From Rhodococcus tukisamuensis NBRC 100609 (lineage in GTDB: Bacteria; Actinomycetota; Actinomycetes; Mycobacteriales; Mycobacteriaceae), in assembly GCF_001894985.1 (NCBI RefSeq), contig NZ_BCXG01000019.1, positions 1 through 64,000 on the forward strand: DNA of 64,000 nucleotides, given 5' to 3'. Each line of letters opens with the position of its first letter. The stretch's first letter is position 1. Below, in pieces: positions 1 to 8,350 of the stretch. The notes below the pieces were generated by a model, which saw only the letters and a list, made by a program, of their open reading frames with translations, searched no databases and was not told where the DNA came from. A program made the translations under genes and the position numbers.

Positions 1-18
1 CCCGCCGGTACCGGCGGG
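1..18. terminator. 18-bp perfect palindrome 3' of trpF
   Basis: The first 18 bases form a perfect GC-rich palindrome centred on GGTACC, 19 bp beyond the trpF stop on the minus strand. It could form the stem of a terminator for trpF. The window edge hides the rest, and there is no visible T-tract, so the role is inferred from position only. Confidence 0.3.
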
Positions 19-36
19 CGCAACGCCGCTGACCGG

Positions 37-639
37 TCAGCCCTGAGGGGAGCGGACGGCCTCGGCGAACGCCGTCATCAGCGCGGGGTCCTTGACGCCG
101 CGGCTCGACTCGATGCCGCTCGACACGTCGACGCCCCAGGCGCCGCTCGATGCCACCGCCCGCGCCACGTTGGCCGGCGTCAGCCCGCCGGCCAGCACCC
201 AGCGCCGGGTGGGCAGCGCGCTGCGGTCCTGCCAGTCCCAGGTGACGCCCGCGCCCGCGACCGCGCCGTCCACCAGCAGCAGGTCCTCGCCGAGGTCCGA
301 GTCCAGGTCGGTCGCGCTCCCGGTGTTCAACGCCCGCACCACCTTCAGGCCCGCGTCGTGCAGCATCGCCACGTCCGCCGCGGACCGCAGGTCGTGCACC
401 TGCACGGTGCCCAGTCCCGCCACCCGGGCCGTCTCGACGATCTCGTCGAGGCCGATGCCGACGTACACGCCGACGGCGAGGGTGCCGTCGGGGACGCGGG
501 CCCGCAGTCGCGCCGCGTGCTCCGCGGTCACCTGCCGCGGGCTGCGGGCCAGCACCAACCCGACCGCGTCGACACCCAGGCGCACGGCCAGGTCCACGGT
601 GGCCTCGTCGCGCAGTCCGCACATCTTGATGAAAGTCAT
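37..639 (-). CDS. trpF: Phosphoribosylanthranilate isomerase TrpF
   Basis: This 200-residue TIM-barrel enzyme should isomerise N-(5'-phosphoribosyl)anthranilate to the 1-deoxyribulose form in tryptophan synthesis. The family hallmarks are visible: N-terminal KMCGLR with the catalytic Cys7, Asp124 in LLLVDG as the general acid, the phosphate loop VLAGG (148-152) and GVDVSSGIE (169-177). I chose the ATG at 639 because it gives the usual family length and has GGGAGGA 11 nt upstream; the longer open frame to 975 has no trpF homology. No other trp gene is adjacent. Most actinobacteria rely on the dual-function PriA for this step, so a separate TrpF is notable. Confidence 0.9.
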   Translation of the reverse strand: MTFIKMCGLRDEATVDLAVRLGVDAVGLVLARSPRQVTAEHAARLRARVPDGTLAVGVYVGIGLDEIVETARVAGLGTVQVHDLRSAADVAMLHDAGLKVVRALNTGSATDLDSDLGEDLLLVDGAVAGAGVTWDWQDRSALPTRRWVLAGGLTPANVARAVASSGAWGVDVSSGIESSRGVKDPALMTAFAEAVRSPQG

Positions 640-763
640 GAAACTCGAGGTCCTCCCGGTGGGCGTTCGGTTCCAGGATATTCGGTGCATCGGGCCGGTC
701 CGGCCACGGCAGCCGTTACGCTCACCCCGCACACGAGACGGCACACACACGGAGGTTGACGGC

Positions 764-1471
764 ATGAAGCTCGAGCACGCGGTGTTCCTGGGCGCCACGA
801 CGGCGACGGTTGTCGGTGCCGTCATCGGAAACGAGCGGCTCCAGCAGGTGGCCAAGCCCCTGATGGCGCCCGCGCTGGCGGTCCGGGTGCTGCGCCGCCG
901 CGCGGACGTGGACGCCGCCGACGCCGGGCTGCTGCTGGCGGGGCTCGCGGCCGCCACCGTCGGCGACGTGTTCATGATCGAGCCCGACGACGACGCCCGG
1001 TTGGTGCGCGGCGCCTCCTCGTTCGCGGTGATGCAGGCCGGCTACTCCACGCTGCTGGCCCGCCACGGCGCCCGCCCGACGGCCCCCGCGCTGGTGCCGC
1101 GGCTGGCTGGCTGGCTGGGTGCGGCCGGCGTGCTGCGGTCCCGGGCACGGACGGTGTCCACCCCGCTCACCGCGTACGGCGCCGTGCTGGGCACCACCTC
1201 GACGCTGTCGGCGGACCCGGCGCTCGCGCCCGGCGCGACGGTGGTCGCCGGCACCGCACTGCCGAACGCGGACCGCCGCAGTTGGCTCGCCCTCGGCGGC
1301 ATGCTGTTCACCGGGTCGGACGCGCTGATCGTGGTGCGGCGCTTGTTCGTTCGCGGCGAGGGCGGTCGCCGCGCGGCAGAGGGCGTGATCCTGGCCAGCT
1401 ACGCCGCCGCCCAGGTACTGCTGGTCGAGGGCATGCTCGCCCTCGGCGCCTCGCGGCGCGGCGGGAACTGA
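764..1471 (+). CDS. YhhN/TMEM86-family membrane protein (lysoplasmalogenase-like)
   Basis: A 235-residue polytopic membrane protein with about eight hydrophobic segments. It matches the YhhN pattern: KPLMAPALA near residue 37, the GDVFMI turn after the next helix, GSDALIVVRR and a final YAAAQVLLVEG helix. Animal TMEM86 members hydrolyse the vinyl-ether bond of lysoplasmalogens; the substrate of actinobacterial members is not established. The ATG has GGAGG 8 nt upstream (751-755). It is divergent from trpF and convergent with the next gene, with only 18 bp between the two stops. Confidence 0.75.
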   Translation: MKLEHAVFLGATTATVVGAVIGNERLQQVAKPLMAPALAVRVLRRRADVDAADAGLLLAGLAAATVGDVFMIEPDDDARLVRGASSFAVMQAGYSTLLARHGARPTAPALVPRLAGWLGAAGVLRSRARTVSTPLTAYGAVLGTTSTLSADPALAPGATVVAGTALPNADRRSWLALGGMLFTGSDALIVVRRLFVRGEGGRRAAEGVILASYAAAQVLLVEGMLALGASRRGGN

Positions 1472-1489
1472 CGTCTCGGCGGGAAGTTC

Positions 1490-1936
1490 TCAGGGGCACA
1501 AGATGATCCGGTCTCGGTTCTTGGGGTCGACCCGGATGGTGACCGTCGCCCCGGGGGCGAAGCGTTCGCGGTCCTCCTCGGCGACCTCGTAGACCACCCG
1601 ACCGGTGTAGCTCTCCTCGCCCGGCACCACCAGTCGCAGTTTCAGCGCGGTGAGCTGGCCGTGGTCGGGGGTCTCGGCCAGGCGCTGGGCGCTCTCGACC
1701 GTGGCCCAGCCCTCCATCCCGCGCTTGAGCAGCTTGCGGTCCGCGTGGGTGGGTCGGTTCGCCCACATCATCCCCAGCCCGAGCGTCGCCCCGTACGCCG
1801 CGAGCAGTCCGCCGACCTGATAGGGCGCGGTGCCCTCCTCGGTGTACTGGATCAGCCAGCCCAGCCAGACCGCCAGGACGATCACGTAGCCGGCCGTGAT
1901 GGCGAGCACGGTGCGGACGATGCGATCATGGAACAT
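1490..1936 (-). CDS. Small membrane protein with DUF3592-like C-terminal domain
   Basis: A 148-residue protein with two predicted membrane helices (about residues 8-30 and 42-62), then a soluble domain of about 80 residues. The pattern G-W-A-T-V...V-Y-E-V...F-A-P-G...V-R-V-D-P resembles the DUF3592-like all-beta domain seen in many actinobacterial membrane proteins. The ATG at 1936 follows AGGAGG with good spacing, which rules out the longer open frame to 2254. Function unknown. Confidence 0.7.
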   Translation of the reverse strand: MFHDRIVRTVLAITAGYVIVLAVWLGWLIQYTEEGTAPYQVGGLLAAYGATLGLGMMWANRPTHADRKLLKRGMEGWATVESAQRLAETPDHGQLTALKLRLVVPGEESYTGRVVYEVAEEDRERFAPGATVTIRVDPKNRDRIILCP

Positions 1937-2244
1937 CACAGTCCTCCTCCGTCCAGGATAGGCGCGACGGTGCCCGGCGACCTGCACGGCTTCGTCCCGC
2001 GATCGCCGGGCCACCAGTGCCCCGCGCCCGAAGTCTTCTTGCGGTTGCCGGGGCCCACGAGGCGCCTCGCCGCGTTGTCGAAGTCCCGGGTAGAACCCCG
2101 CTAGCTGGGACTCCTCCGCCTTGCGATGCATCCACGTGGATCCCCGGCACCCATCAATGGACCTCGGGCACGAGGCACTAGGGTCGTTTGTGACGGCAGC
2201 GTCGGGACGGCGTTGCCATTGCCGACGGTTGAAGGGGTGTGCGC
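1937..2244. other. Divergent intergenic region, about 300 bp
   Basis: No convincing gene is present between the divergent small membrane protein and the lipoprotein. Within it lies a perfect 12-bp palindrome, ATCCACGTGGAT at 2130-2141, of the size of a dimeric repressor site. Both divergent promoters should lie here. I could not identify a clear -35/-10 pair. Confidence 0.35.
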
Positions 2245-2847
2245 GTGGGTTCACGTCGAGTGTGGCCGGTTGTGATTGCCGCCGTGGTGGCGACTACCGC
2301 CGCGGCCTGCGGGACGTCCACCGCGGAGCAGGCGGCGCCGTCCGCCGACACGACCACGGCGGTGGAGACGACGACACCGGCACCGGCCACCACCGCCGCG
2401 GTCACCACAACCACCACTCCGGCGCCGCCGACCGCCACGACCACTGCCGGGCCCACCACGCTGGCGACCGTCGAGTTCGTCCGGAACGAGGCCGTCTACT
2501 TCTCCTCGGCCGACGGCCGATTCCAGTGCGGCATCGTCGAGCTGGCCTCGCGAGTGGAAGCCGGATGCCAGGGCACCACCACCCCGGTGCCGCCGCGTCC
2601 GGACGACTGCATGATCGGCTGGGGCAACGGCATTCGCATCACCGGCGACGGCCGCGGCGCCTTCATGTGTGCGGGCGGGCCGATCTACCTCACCGCGACC
2701 GATGCCCCCGGCGCCCCGCTGGCCGCGGGGCAGAAGGTCAGCTCGTTCGGGTACACCTGCACGTCCGAGGCGGCGGGCGTGACCTGCCGCAAGGACGACA
2801 CCGGCCACGGCTTCCGGATCGCCGCGGCGTCCAACGAAGTCTTCTGA
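2245..2847 (+). CDS. Secreted lipoprotein with Thr/Ala-rich linker
   Basis: About 200 residues. A hydrophobic signal segment ends in a lipobox (TAAAC-G), so the protein is probably lipid-anchored on the cell surface. A low-complexity Thr/Ala/Pro linker of about 50 residues follows, then a compact C-terminal domain with several Cys (FQCG, GCQG, DDCM, FMCAGG, YTC, VTCR), probably disulfide-bonded. The end, GVTC...TGHGF, recalls DUF6636-type secreted actinobacterial domains; I hold this loosely. A GTG at 2239 also opens the frame, but GAAGGGG sits immediately before it, so the GTG at 2245 has the better ribosome-binding spacing. Confidence 0.7.
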   Translation: MGSRRVWPVVIAAVVATTAAACGTSTAEQAAPSADTTTAVETTTPAPATTAAVTTTTTPAPPTATTTAGPTTLATVEFVRNEAVYFSSADGRFQCGIVELASRVEAGCQGTTTPVPPRPDDCMIGWGNGIRITGDGRGAFMCAGGPIYLTATDAPGAPLAAGQKVSSFGYTCTSEAAGVTCRKDDTGHGFRIAAASNEVF

Positions 2848-2863
2848 GAGCGGGCACCACGAC

Positions 2864-3526
2864 ATGACCGAACACGAGCCCGGACCCACCGAGTGGGGGG
2901 AACACCCGCACGGGGTGGGGCCGTGGGCGGTCGAGCACGACGAGCCCGAACCGACCGACCCGCGCTACGACCCGGAACTGCTGGCGTTGGGGGACCGGCG
3001 CAATGTCGTCGACGCCTACCGGTACTGGACGCGCGAGGCCATCGTCGCGGACATCGACAGCCGGCGACATCCCTTCCACGTCGCGATCGAGAACTTCGGG
3101 CACGACGCGAACATCGGCACCGTGGTCCGTACCGCCAACGCCTTCGCGGCCGCCGCCGTGCACATCGTCGGCCGTCGGCGCTGGAACCGCCGGGGCGCCA
3201 TGGTCACCGACCGATACCAGCACATCGTCCACCACCCCGACGCCGCCGAACTGTTCGAGTTCGCCGCGCGGGAGGACCTGGTGGTGGTCGCCGTCGACAA
3301 CACCCCGGGCTCGGTGCCGATCGAGACGGCCAACCTGCCGCGCGGGTGCGTCCTGCTCTTCGGCCAGGAGGGGCCGGGGGTGACCGAGCACGCGAAGCGG
3401 TCGGCCGCGATGACCGTCTCCATCGCGCAGTTCGGCTCGACCCGCAGCATCAATGCGGGGGTCGCGGCGGGGATCGCCATGCACGCCTGGATCCGCCAGC
3501 ATGCGGACCTGGGACAGTCCTGGTAG
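2864..3526 (+). CDS. SpoU/TrmH-family RNA 2'-O-methyltransferase
   Basis: 220 residues with a SPOUT fold. It shows the family motifs in order: N-x-G-x-x-x-R-T-A-N (motif 1, about residues 83-92), LLFGQEGPG (motif 2) and MTVSIAQFGSTRSINAG (motif 3), which form the knotted S-adenosylmethionine site and carry the conserved Asn and Arg. The substrate is a ribose 2'-OH in tRNA or rRNA, which cannot be assigned from sequence. The ATG lies 16 nt after the lipoprotein stop. It resembles M. tuberculosis Rv0380c. Confidence 0.85.
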   Translation: MTEHEPGPTEWGEHPHGVGPWAVEHDEPEPTDPRYDPELLALGDRRNVVDAYRYWTREAIVADIDSRRHPFHVAIENFGHDANIGTVVRTANAFAAAAVHIVGRRRWNRRGAMVTDRYQHIVHHPDAAELFEFAAREDLVVVAVDNTPGSVPIETANLPRGCVLLFGQEGPGVTEHAKRSAAMTVSIAQFGSTRSINAGVAAGIAMHAWIRQHADLGQSW

Positions 3527-3560
3527 CCAATCGGCGCGCGAGTAGGCAGGATCTGTTGTC

Positions 3561-4760
3561 ATGGGGGACGAGTGGTCGAGCAGGGCGGACGCCGCCGAGG
3601 AGGCGATGGTCTCCCGACACGTCCGGCGGCTGTGGGCGCTGCCGGGGACCGCGCTCGGCGTGGTGGCCTGGCCTGCGGTACGTAAGGAACGACTCTTCCT
3701 GACCTGGCACTACTGGTGGCAGGCGCACCTGCTCGACTGCATGATCGACGCGGCCGAGCGGGAACCGACCGCGAAGCGGCGCCGCAGGATCGCGAAAACC
3801 GCCCGGGCCCACCGGATCCGGAACCTGACCGGCTGGACCAACAGCTACTACGACGACATGGCCTGGCTCGGCATCTCGCTCGAACGCGCGCAGCGACTCC
3901 AGCACGTCGACTACCGGATCCCGATCCAGGCGCTCGAGTCCGAGGTCTTCGACTCCTGGGCGCCGGAACGCGGCGGCGGCATCCCCTGGTGCAAGAGGTC
4001 GAACTTCTACAACACCCCGGCCAACGGTCCGGCGGCGATCATGCTCGCCCGGACCGGTCGGCTCTGGCGCGCGCAGGCGATGTCCGACTGGATCGACGCC
4101 ACCCTGCGGGACCCGGCAACCGGCCTGATCTTCGACGGCGTCCGGACCGGGATCCGGGCGAGCGGCGTCGATCTGGCGGCCCAGGCGCTGCTCAGCGGAC
4201 GGCGGCGGACGCCGAACCTCGAGCCGGGTGCGGAGCGGCAGGAACTCGACCGCGCGATCTACAGCTACTGCCAGGGTGTGGTGCTCGGGCTGGAGACGGA
4301 ACTCGCCGTGCGGGTGGGCAATCCGCGCCACCGGGAGCGGGTGCACGCGCTGGTCGCCGCCGTCGACCGGAACCTGACCGTGGACGGCGTCATCTCCGGG
4401 GGCGGGGGCGGCGACGGCGGACTGTTCGACGGCATCCTGGCCCGGTACCTGGCGTTGGTCGCCGCCGACCTGCCCGGCGACGATGCCGCCGACCTGCGGG
4501 CTCGCCGGACGGCCGGGGCGATCGTGCTGGACTCGGCCGACGCGGCCTGGGACAACCGGCTGCAGGTGGAGGGGTTGCCGCTGTTCGGCCACGACTGGGC
4601 GAAGCCCGCGCAGATGCCGGGGCTCGGCGGCGGCATCGCGACCTTCACCGGCGGGACCGTCCGGTCCTCGGACATCGCGGAGCGGGACTTCTCGGTGCAG
4701 CTCGGCGGCTGGATGCTGATGGAGGCCGCGCACGTCGCGGCCGGGGCGTTCGGACGCTGA
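3561..4760 (+). CDS. Glycoside hydrolase family 76-like protein (alpha-1,6-mannanase family)
   Basis: 399 residues, an alpha/alpha-barrel protein. The diagnostic paired aspartates of GH76 are present in YYDDMAWLG (Asp98-Asp99). It has no signal peptide, so it is probably cytoplasmic, unlike fungal and gut-bacterial secreted mannanases. M. tuberculosis has a similar gene (Rv0365c) in the same neighbourhood; its substrate is not established, although mannan or lipomannan intermediates are plausible. It lies 34 bp downstream of the methyltransferase and converges on the GH15 gene. Confidence 0.75.
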   Translation: MGDEWSSRADAAEEAMVSRHVRRLWALPGTALGVVAWPAVRKERLFLTWHYWWQAHLLDCMIDAAEREPTAKRRRRIAKTARAHRIRNLTGWTNSYYDDMAWLGISLERAQRLQHVDYRIPIQALESEVFDSWAPERGGGIPWCKRSNFYNTPANGPAAIMLARTGRLWRAQAMSDWIDATLRDPATGLIFDGVRTGIRASGVDLAAQALLSGRRRTPNLEPGAERQELDRAIYSYCQGVVLGLETELAVRVGNPRHRERVHALVAAVDRNLTVDGVISGGGGGDGGLFDGILARYLALVAADLPGDDAADLRARRTAGAIVLDSADAAWDNRLQVEGLPLFGHDWAKPAQMPGLGGGIATFTGGTVRSSDIAERDFSVQLGGWMLMEAAHVAAGAFGR

Positions 4761-4781
4761 CCGGAACGTCGAGCGGGCCGG

Positions 4782-6617
4782 TCAGGTCGGGGTCGACTCC
4801 GCCTTGATCACCCGGGTCACCGCGTCGATCAGGGCGAGGTGGGTGAAGGCCTGCGGGAAGTTTCCCTGGTGCCGACCGGTGGCCGCGTCGATCTCCTCGG
4901 CGTACAGCCCGAGCGGGCTGGCCAGCGACAGCAGCCGTTCGCACAGCGCGCTCGCACGCTCGTCCTCGCCGATCATCGACAGCGTCGTCACCAGCCAGAA
5001 CGAGCAGGTCACGAAGGCGCCCTCGGCGCCGCTGAGCCCGTCGTCGGTCTCGGCGGTCCGGTAGCGCAGCACCAGACCGTCGGCGGTCAGTTCGTCGGCG
5101 ATCGCGTTCACCGTGGCCCGCACCCGCGCGTCGTCCGGGGGCAGGAACCCCATGATCGGCAGCAGCAGCACGGCCGCGTCGAGCGAGGTGGAGCCGTAGC
5201 TCTGCACGAACACCCCGCGGGCGTCGACGCCGTGCGCGCACACGTCGGCGTGGATCTCGTCGGCCTGTTCGCGCCACCGGCGCGCCAGGTCCGCGTCGCC
5301 GCGGCCGGCGGCGAGCGTCGCCCCCCGATCGACCGCGACCCAGCACATCGCCTTCGACGCGGTGAAATGCTGCGGCTCGCCACGGATCTCCCAGATGCCG
5401 CGGTCGGGTTCGCGCCACACCGCCAGCGCACCCGCGACCAGGTTCGTCACCAGGGTCCAGGCCGGGGGACCGAGCTGGCTGGCATGTTTCACGTGGGTGG
5501 CGATGGAGTCGACGGTCATGCCCCACATGTCGTGCTGCTGCTGGTCCCAGGCGCCGTTTCCGATCCGCACCGGCCGGGCACCGTCGTAGCCGCCGAGGTG
5601 GTCGAGGGTGTGCTCGGTGAGCTCTCGTTCGGCGTCGAGGCCGTACATGATCTGCAACGGACCGGACGCGACGGTGTCGACGAGGAAGGCGAAGTACTCG
5701 AACGCCTCCCACTCGTGGCCGAGCTCGAACAGGGCCCGAAGGATGAACGTCGAGTCCCGGATCCAGGTGAAGCGGTAGTCCCAGTTGCGCTCGCCGCCGG
5801 GCGTTTCCGGCAGCGAGGTGGTCGCGGCGGCCATGATGGAGCCGGTCGGCGCGTAGGTCAGTCCCTTGAGCGTGAGGGCGCTGCGCTCGAGGTGCGGGCG
5901 CCACCTGTGGTCGGGCAACCGGGTGTGCCGCAGCCAGCGCAGGAAGAACCGCTCGGTGTCACTGACCTGCCCGGCCGCCACGTCGTAGTCGGCCGGTGTC
6001 CAGTCTCCCCAGGACAGCGCCACGAAGGCGGTGTCGCCGGCGTCCATGTCGACCCGGCCGCCGGCGCGGGCGCCGCCGAGGCCGAGGCTCAGGCTGGTGG
6101 TCAGCGTCAGCGCAACCGTCGAACCGGCGGCGGCGGCGCGCGCGGACCCGTAGCCGTCGGCGGAGTACCGCCACGAACCGGGCGTGCGGCCGTAGTCGAA
6201 CAGCGGAAGGCAGTTCGTGGTGAGCTCGACGGTCCCTTCCAGGCAGACCACGGTGCGCACGAGGCAGCCCAGCGCCACGAAGCCGGACGGCGGCCGCCGG
6301 TAGTGCTCCATCCGCCCGCCACCCCGGTACGGCGCCATCGCCATGGCGTCGCGCACCACCAGGGTGCCGGTGGGGGTGCACCAGGTGGTCTCGAGCACCA
6401 GCGTCCCCGGCAGGTAGCGGCGCTGGGAGGGCACGGTGAGGCCGGCGGGCGCCAGCCGGAAGTAGCCGGCCCTCCGGTCCAGGAGCGCGCCGAACACGCT
6501 CGGGGCGTCGGGCCGCGGCAGGCACAGCCACTCCACGCTGCCGTCCGGGGCGATCAGCGCGGAAGTCTCGCAGTCAGAGAGGAAGGCGTAGTCCGCGATC
6601 GGCGGGAAGTCGGACAT
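4782..6617 (-). CDS. Glycoside hydrolase family 15 protein (glucoamylase/trehalase-like)
   Basis: 611 residues with the typical two-part architecture: an N-terminal beta-sandwich beginning IADYAFLSDCETSALIAPDG, then an (alpha/alpha)6 barrel. Key motifs are YRFTWIRDS, the acid glutamate in IWEIRGEPQHF and the second catalytic glutamate in LYAEE near the C terminus. Mycobacterial members of this group have been shown to be trehalases, others are glucoamylases, so alpha-glucoside or trehalose hydrolysis is the likely reaction. No signal peptide. It converges with the GH76 gene. Confidence 0.85.
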   Translation of the reverse strand: MSDFPPIADYAFLSDCETSALIAPDGSVEWLCLPRPDAPSVFGALLDRRAGYFRLAPAGLTVPSQRRYLPGTLVLETTWCTPTGTLVVRDAMAMAPYRGGGRMEHYRRPPSGFVALGCLVRTVVCLEGTVELTTNCLPLFDYGRTPGSWRYSADGYGSARAAAAGSTVALTLTTSLSLGLGGARAGGRVDMDAGDTAFVALSWGDWTPADYDVAAGQVSDTERFFLRWLRHTRLPDHRWRPHLERSALTLKGLTYAPTGSIMAAATTSLPETPGGERNWDYRFTWIRDSTFILRALFELGHEWEAFEYFAFLVDTVASGPLQIMYGLDAERELTEHTLDHLGGYDGARPVRIGNGAWDQQQHDMWGMTVDSIATHVKHASQLGPPAWTLVTNLVAGALAVWREPDRGIWEIRGEPQHFTASKAMCWVAVDRGATLAAGRGDADLARRWREQADEIHADVCAHGVDARGVFVQSYGSTSLDAAVLLLPIMGFLPPDDARVRATVNAIADELTADGLVLRYRTAETDDGLSGAEGAFVTCSFWLVTTLSMIGEDERASALCERLLSLASPLGLYAEEIDAATGRHQGNFPQAFTHLALIDAVTRVIKAESTPT

Positions 6618-6674
6618 CGCGTCGGCCGTCCTTCCCTGCAGTCGGGGAGGACGACTCTACCCAGGCCCCGCCCG

Positions 6675-7325
6675 TCAGTCGACGGTGTAGTCCTCGGCGG
6701 GGCGCGCCATCTCCTGCCGGTACTGCCGAATCCCGATGATCGTGCCCACCACCAGCAGCGTGATCAGGACACCGAGCACGGCGGGCATCAGCCACGGGAC
6801 CCGGTGCAGGAAGCCACCCGCGTAGAACCCGAGCAGCAGCAGCACCGGGGCCCAGGCGAGGGCGCCGAGGGTGCTCGCCACGGTGTACGTGCGGTGGTTC
6901 ATCCGGGCCGCGCCCGCGACCATCGGGCAGAGCGTGCGCACCCACGGGATCCAGCGGGCGACCAGCACCGACCAGAACCCGTGCCGGTCCAACAGCGTGT
7001 TCACCTTGTGCAGGTGCTCGGTGGTGACGTACTTGCCGCCGCGGCGCGCGACCAGTCGATGACCGGTTCGGTGCCCGATCGCGTACCCGACCTGGTTCCC
7101 GGCGATCGCGGCGATCGCGGCGCCGGCGGCCAGCGCCCACACGTGGACGGCGCCCGAGGCGTGTCCGGCGAGCACGATGCCCGCCGTCAGGAGCATCGAG
7201 TCGCCGGGGAGGAACAACCCGACAATGAACGCGCACTCGAGAAACACGAAGGTGACGACGATCAGCCACACCAGCATCGGCCCCGCCGTCTCGAGCGGTC
7301 CGAAGACGCCTGCGGCAAGTGTCAC
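6675..7325 (-). CDS. DedA-family membrane protein (first copy)
   Basis: 216 residues with four to five hydrophobic segments. DedA hallmarks: E-x-x-x-x-x-x-x-x-L-P-G-D (residues about 29-41), the G-x-x-x-G-Y-x-x-G motif and the re-entrant R-W-I-P-W-V-R-T...AGAARM. DedA proteins are half-conserved membrane transporters linked to lipid-carrier (undecaprenyl phosphate) recycling and proton-motive-force maintenance. A GTG start is used. A second DedA gene lies 92 bp upstream on the same strand, so they may be co-transcribed. Confidence 0.85.
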   Translation of the reverse strand: MTLAAGVFGPLETAGPMLVWLIVVTFVFLECAFIVGLFLPGDSMLLTAGIVLAGHASGAVHVWALAAGAAIAAIAGNQVGYAIGHRTGHRLVARRGGKYVTTEHLHKVNTLLDRHGFWSVLVARWIPWVRTLCPMVAGAARMNHRTYTVASTLGALAWAPVLLLLGFYAGGFLHRVPWLMPAVLGVLITLLVVGTIIGIRQYRQEMARPAEDYTVD

Positions 7326-7417
7326 TGAGTTGAGTCCGGTGTCGGAGCCGAGGTCGGCGTGGGGACTGGGCCGGTCATGAGGGCGGCGCCCGTCACAGAA
7401 CTTCGAGCATCATGCGA

Positions 7418-8179
7418 TCAGGGCGTGCGCTCGTCTTGGGGCGCGGCGGCGGATTCGGGCGCCACGCCACCGGCCTTGCGGGAGGCCAGGAACCGCTTGC
7501 CGACCTCCAGCATGATCGGGATCACCGAGACGAACACGATGAGGATGAAGATGATGTCGACGTTCTCCTGGATGAACGTGATCTGGCCGAGGAAGTAGCC
7601 GAGCAGCGTGACGCCGGCACCCCACACGATGCCGCCGACGACGTTGTAGGTGAGGAACACCGAGTACTTCATCTTCGCCGCACCGGCCACCAGCGGGGCG
7701 AAGGTGCGCACGATCGGCACGAAGCGGGCCAGGAAGATGGTGGCGGGGCCGTGCTTGTCGAAGAAGGCGTGCGACTCGTCGAGGTAGGCCTTCTTGAAGA
7801 TCTTCGAATCGTTCGACTTGAAGAGGGCGGAGCCGCCCTTTGCCCCGATGAAGTAGCCGACCTGGTCGCCGAGGATCGCGGCGATCGGGATCGTCACCAT
7901 GAGCACCCACAGCGGTGCGAACGGCTCGATCTCCGTCGACTTCGACGCCGCGATGAGACCCGCCGTGAACAGCAGCGAATCACCAGGCAGCAGCGGGAAC
8001 AACAGGCCCGACTCGATGAACACCACCAGCAGCAGGCCCGCAAGGACCCACGTGCCGAACGAGTTCAACATGTTGACGGGGTCGAGGAATCCGGGCAGCA
8101 GCGCCAGATTCGTGGTCACGGACTCTGATGCCGCCTGCACAATCACGCGGCCCAGAGTACCGGGGTCCGCTGAGTGCAT
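7418..8179 (-). CDS. DedA-family membrane protein (second copy, next to fba)
   Basis: 253 residues. It contains the family blocks FIESGLLFPLLPGDS, GDQVGYFIG and ARFVPIVRTFAPLVAG, with the conserved acidic and arginine residues used by DedA transporters. The C-terminal 25 residues are a soluble Ala/Pro-rich tail. M. tuberculosis also has a DedA gene (Rv0364) divergent from fba, so this is probably the ancestral copy and the neighbour a paralogue. The ATG at 8179 opens the frame; a GTG a few codons downstream is also possible. Confidence 0.85.
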   Translation of the reverse strand: MHSADPGTLGRVIVQAASESVTTNLALLPGFLDPVNMLNSFGTWVLAGLLLVVFIESGLLFPLLPGDSLLFTAGLIAASKSTEIEPFAPLWVLMVTIPIAAILGDQVGYFIGAKGGSALFKSNDSKIFKKAYLDESHAFFDKHGPATIFLARFVPIVRTFAPLVAGAAKMKYSVFLTYNVVGGIVWGAGVTLLGYFLGQITFIQENVDIIFILIVFVSVIPIMLEVGKRFLASRKAGGVAPESAAAPQDERTP

Positions 8180-8350
8180 CTGAGCCCGTCGCCTTGACAG
8201 GCGGAATCAAGCCTGGTCAGTGGCCGCGGGCCTGGTCAGCGGACGCAGAGGAGACTATCGGCGTCCGGGTTGCCATACTGCATGTACCCAACCGGAGCAC
8301 CGACACGATCGGTGCCACCCCCACCGACTCGCTTTATGGAGGTCAGTTCC

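Noticed and set aside
37-975. Extended 312-residue version of TrpF
   Set aside because: The extra 112 N-terminal residues are Ser/Thr/Arg-rich noise overlapping the divergent YhhN gene; the ATG at 639 has a good ribosome-binding site and the correct family length.
4839-7328. 829-codon open frame antisense to the GH15 and DedA genes
   Set aside because: It spans two unrelated genes on the other strand and shows only composition-driven sequence.
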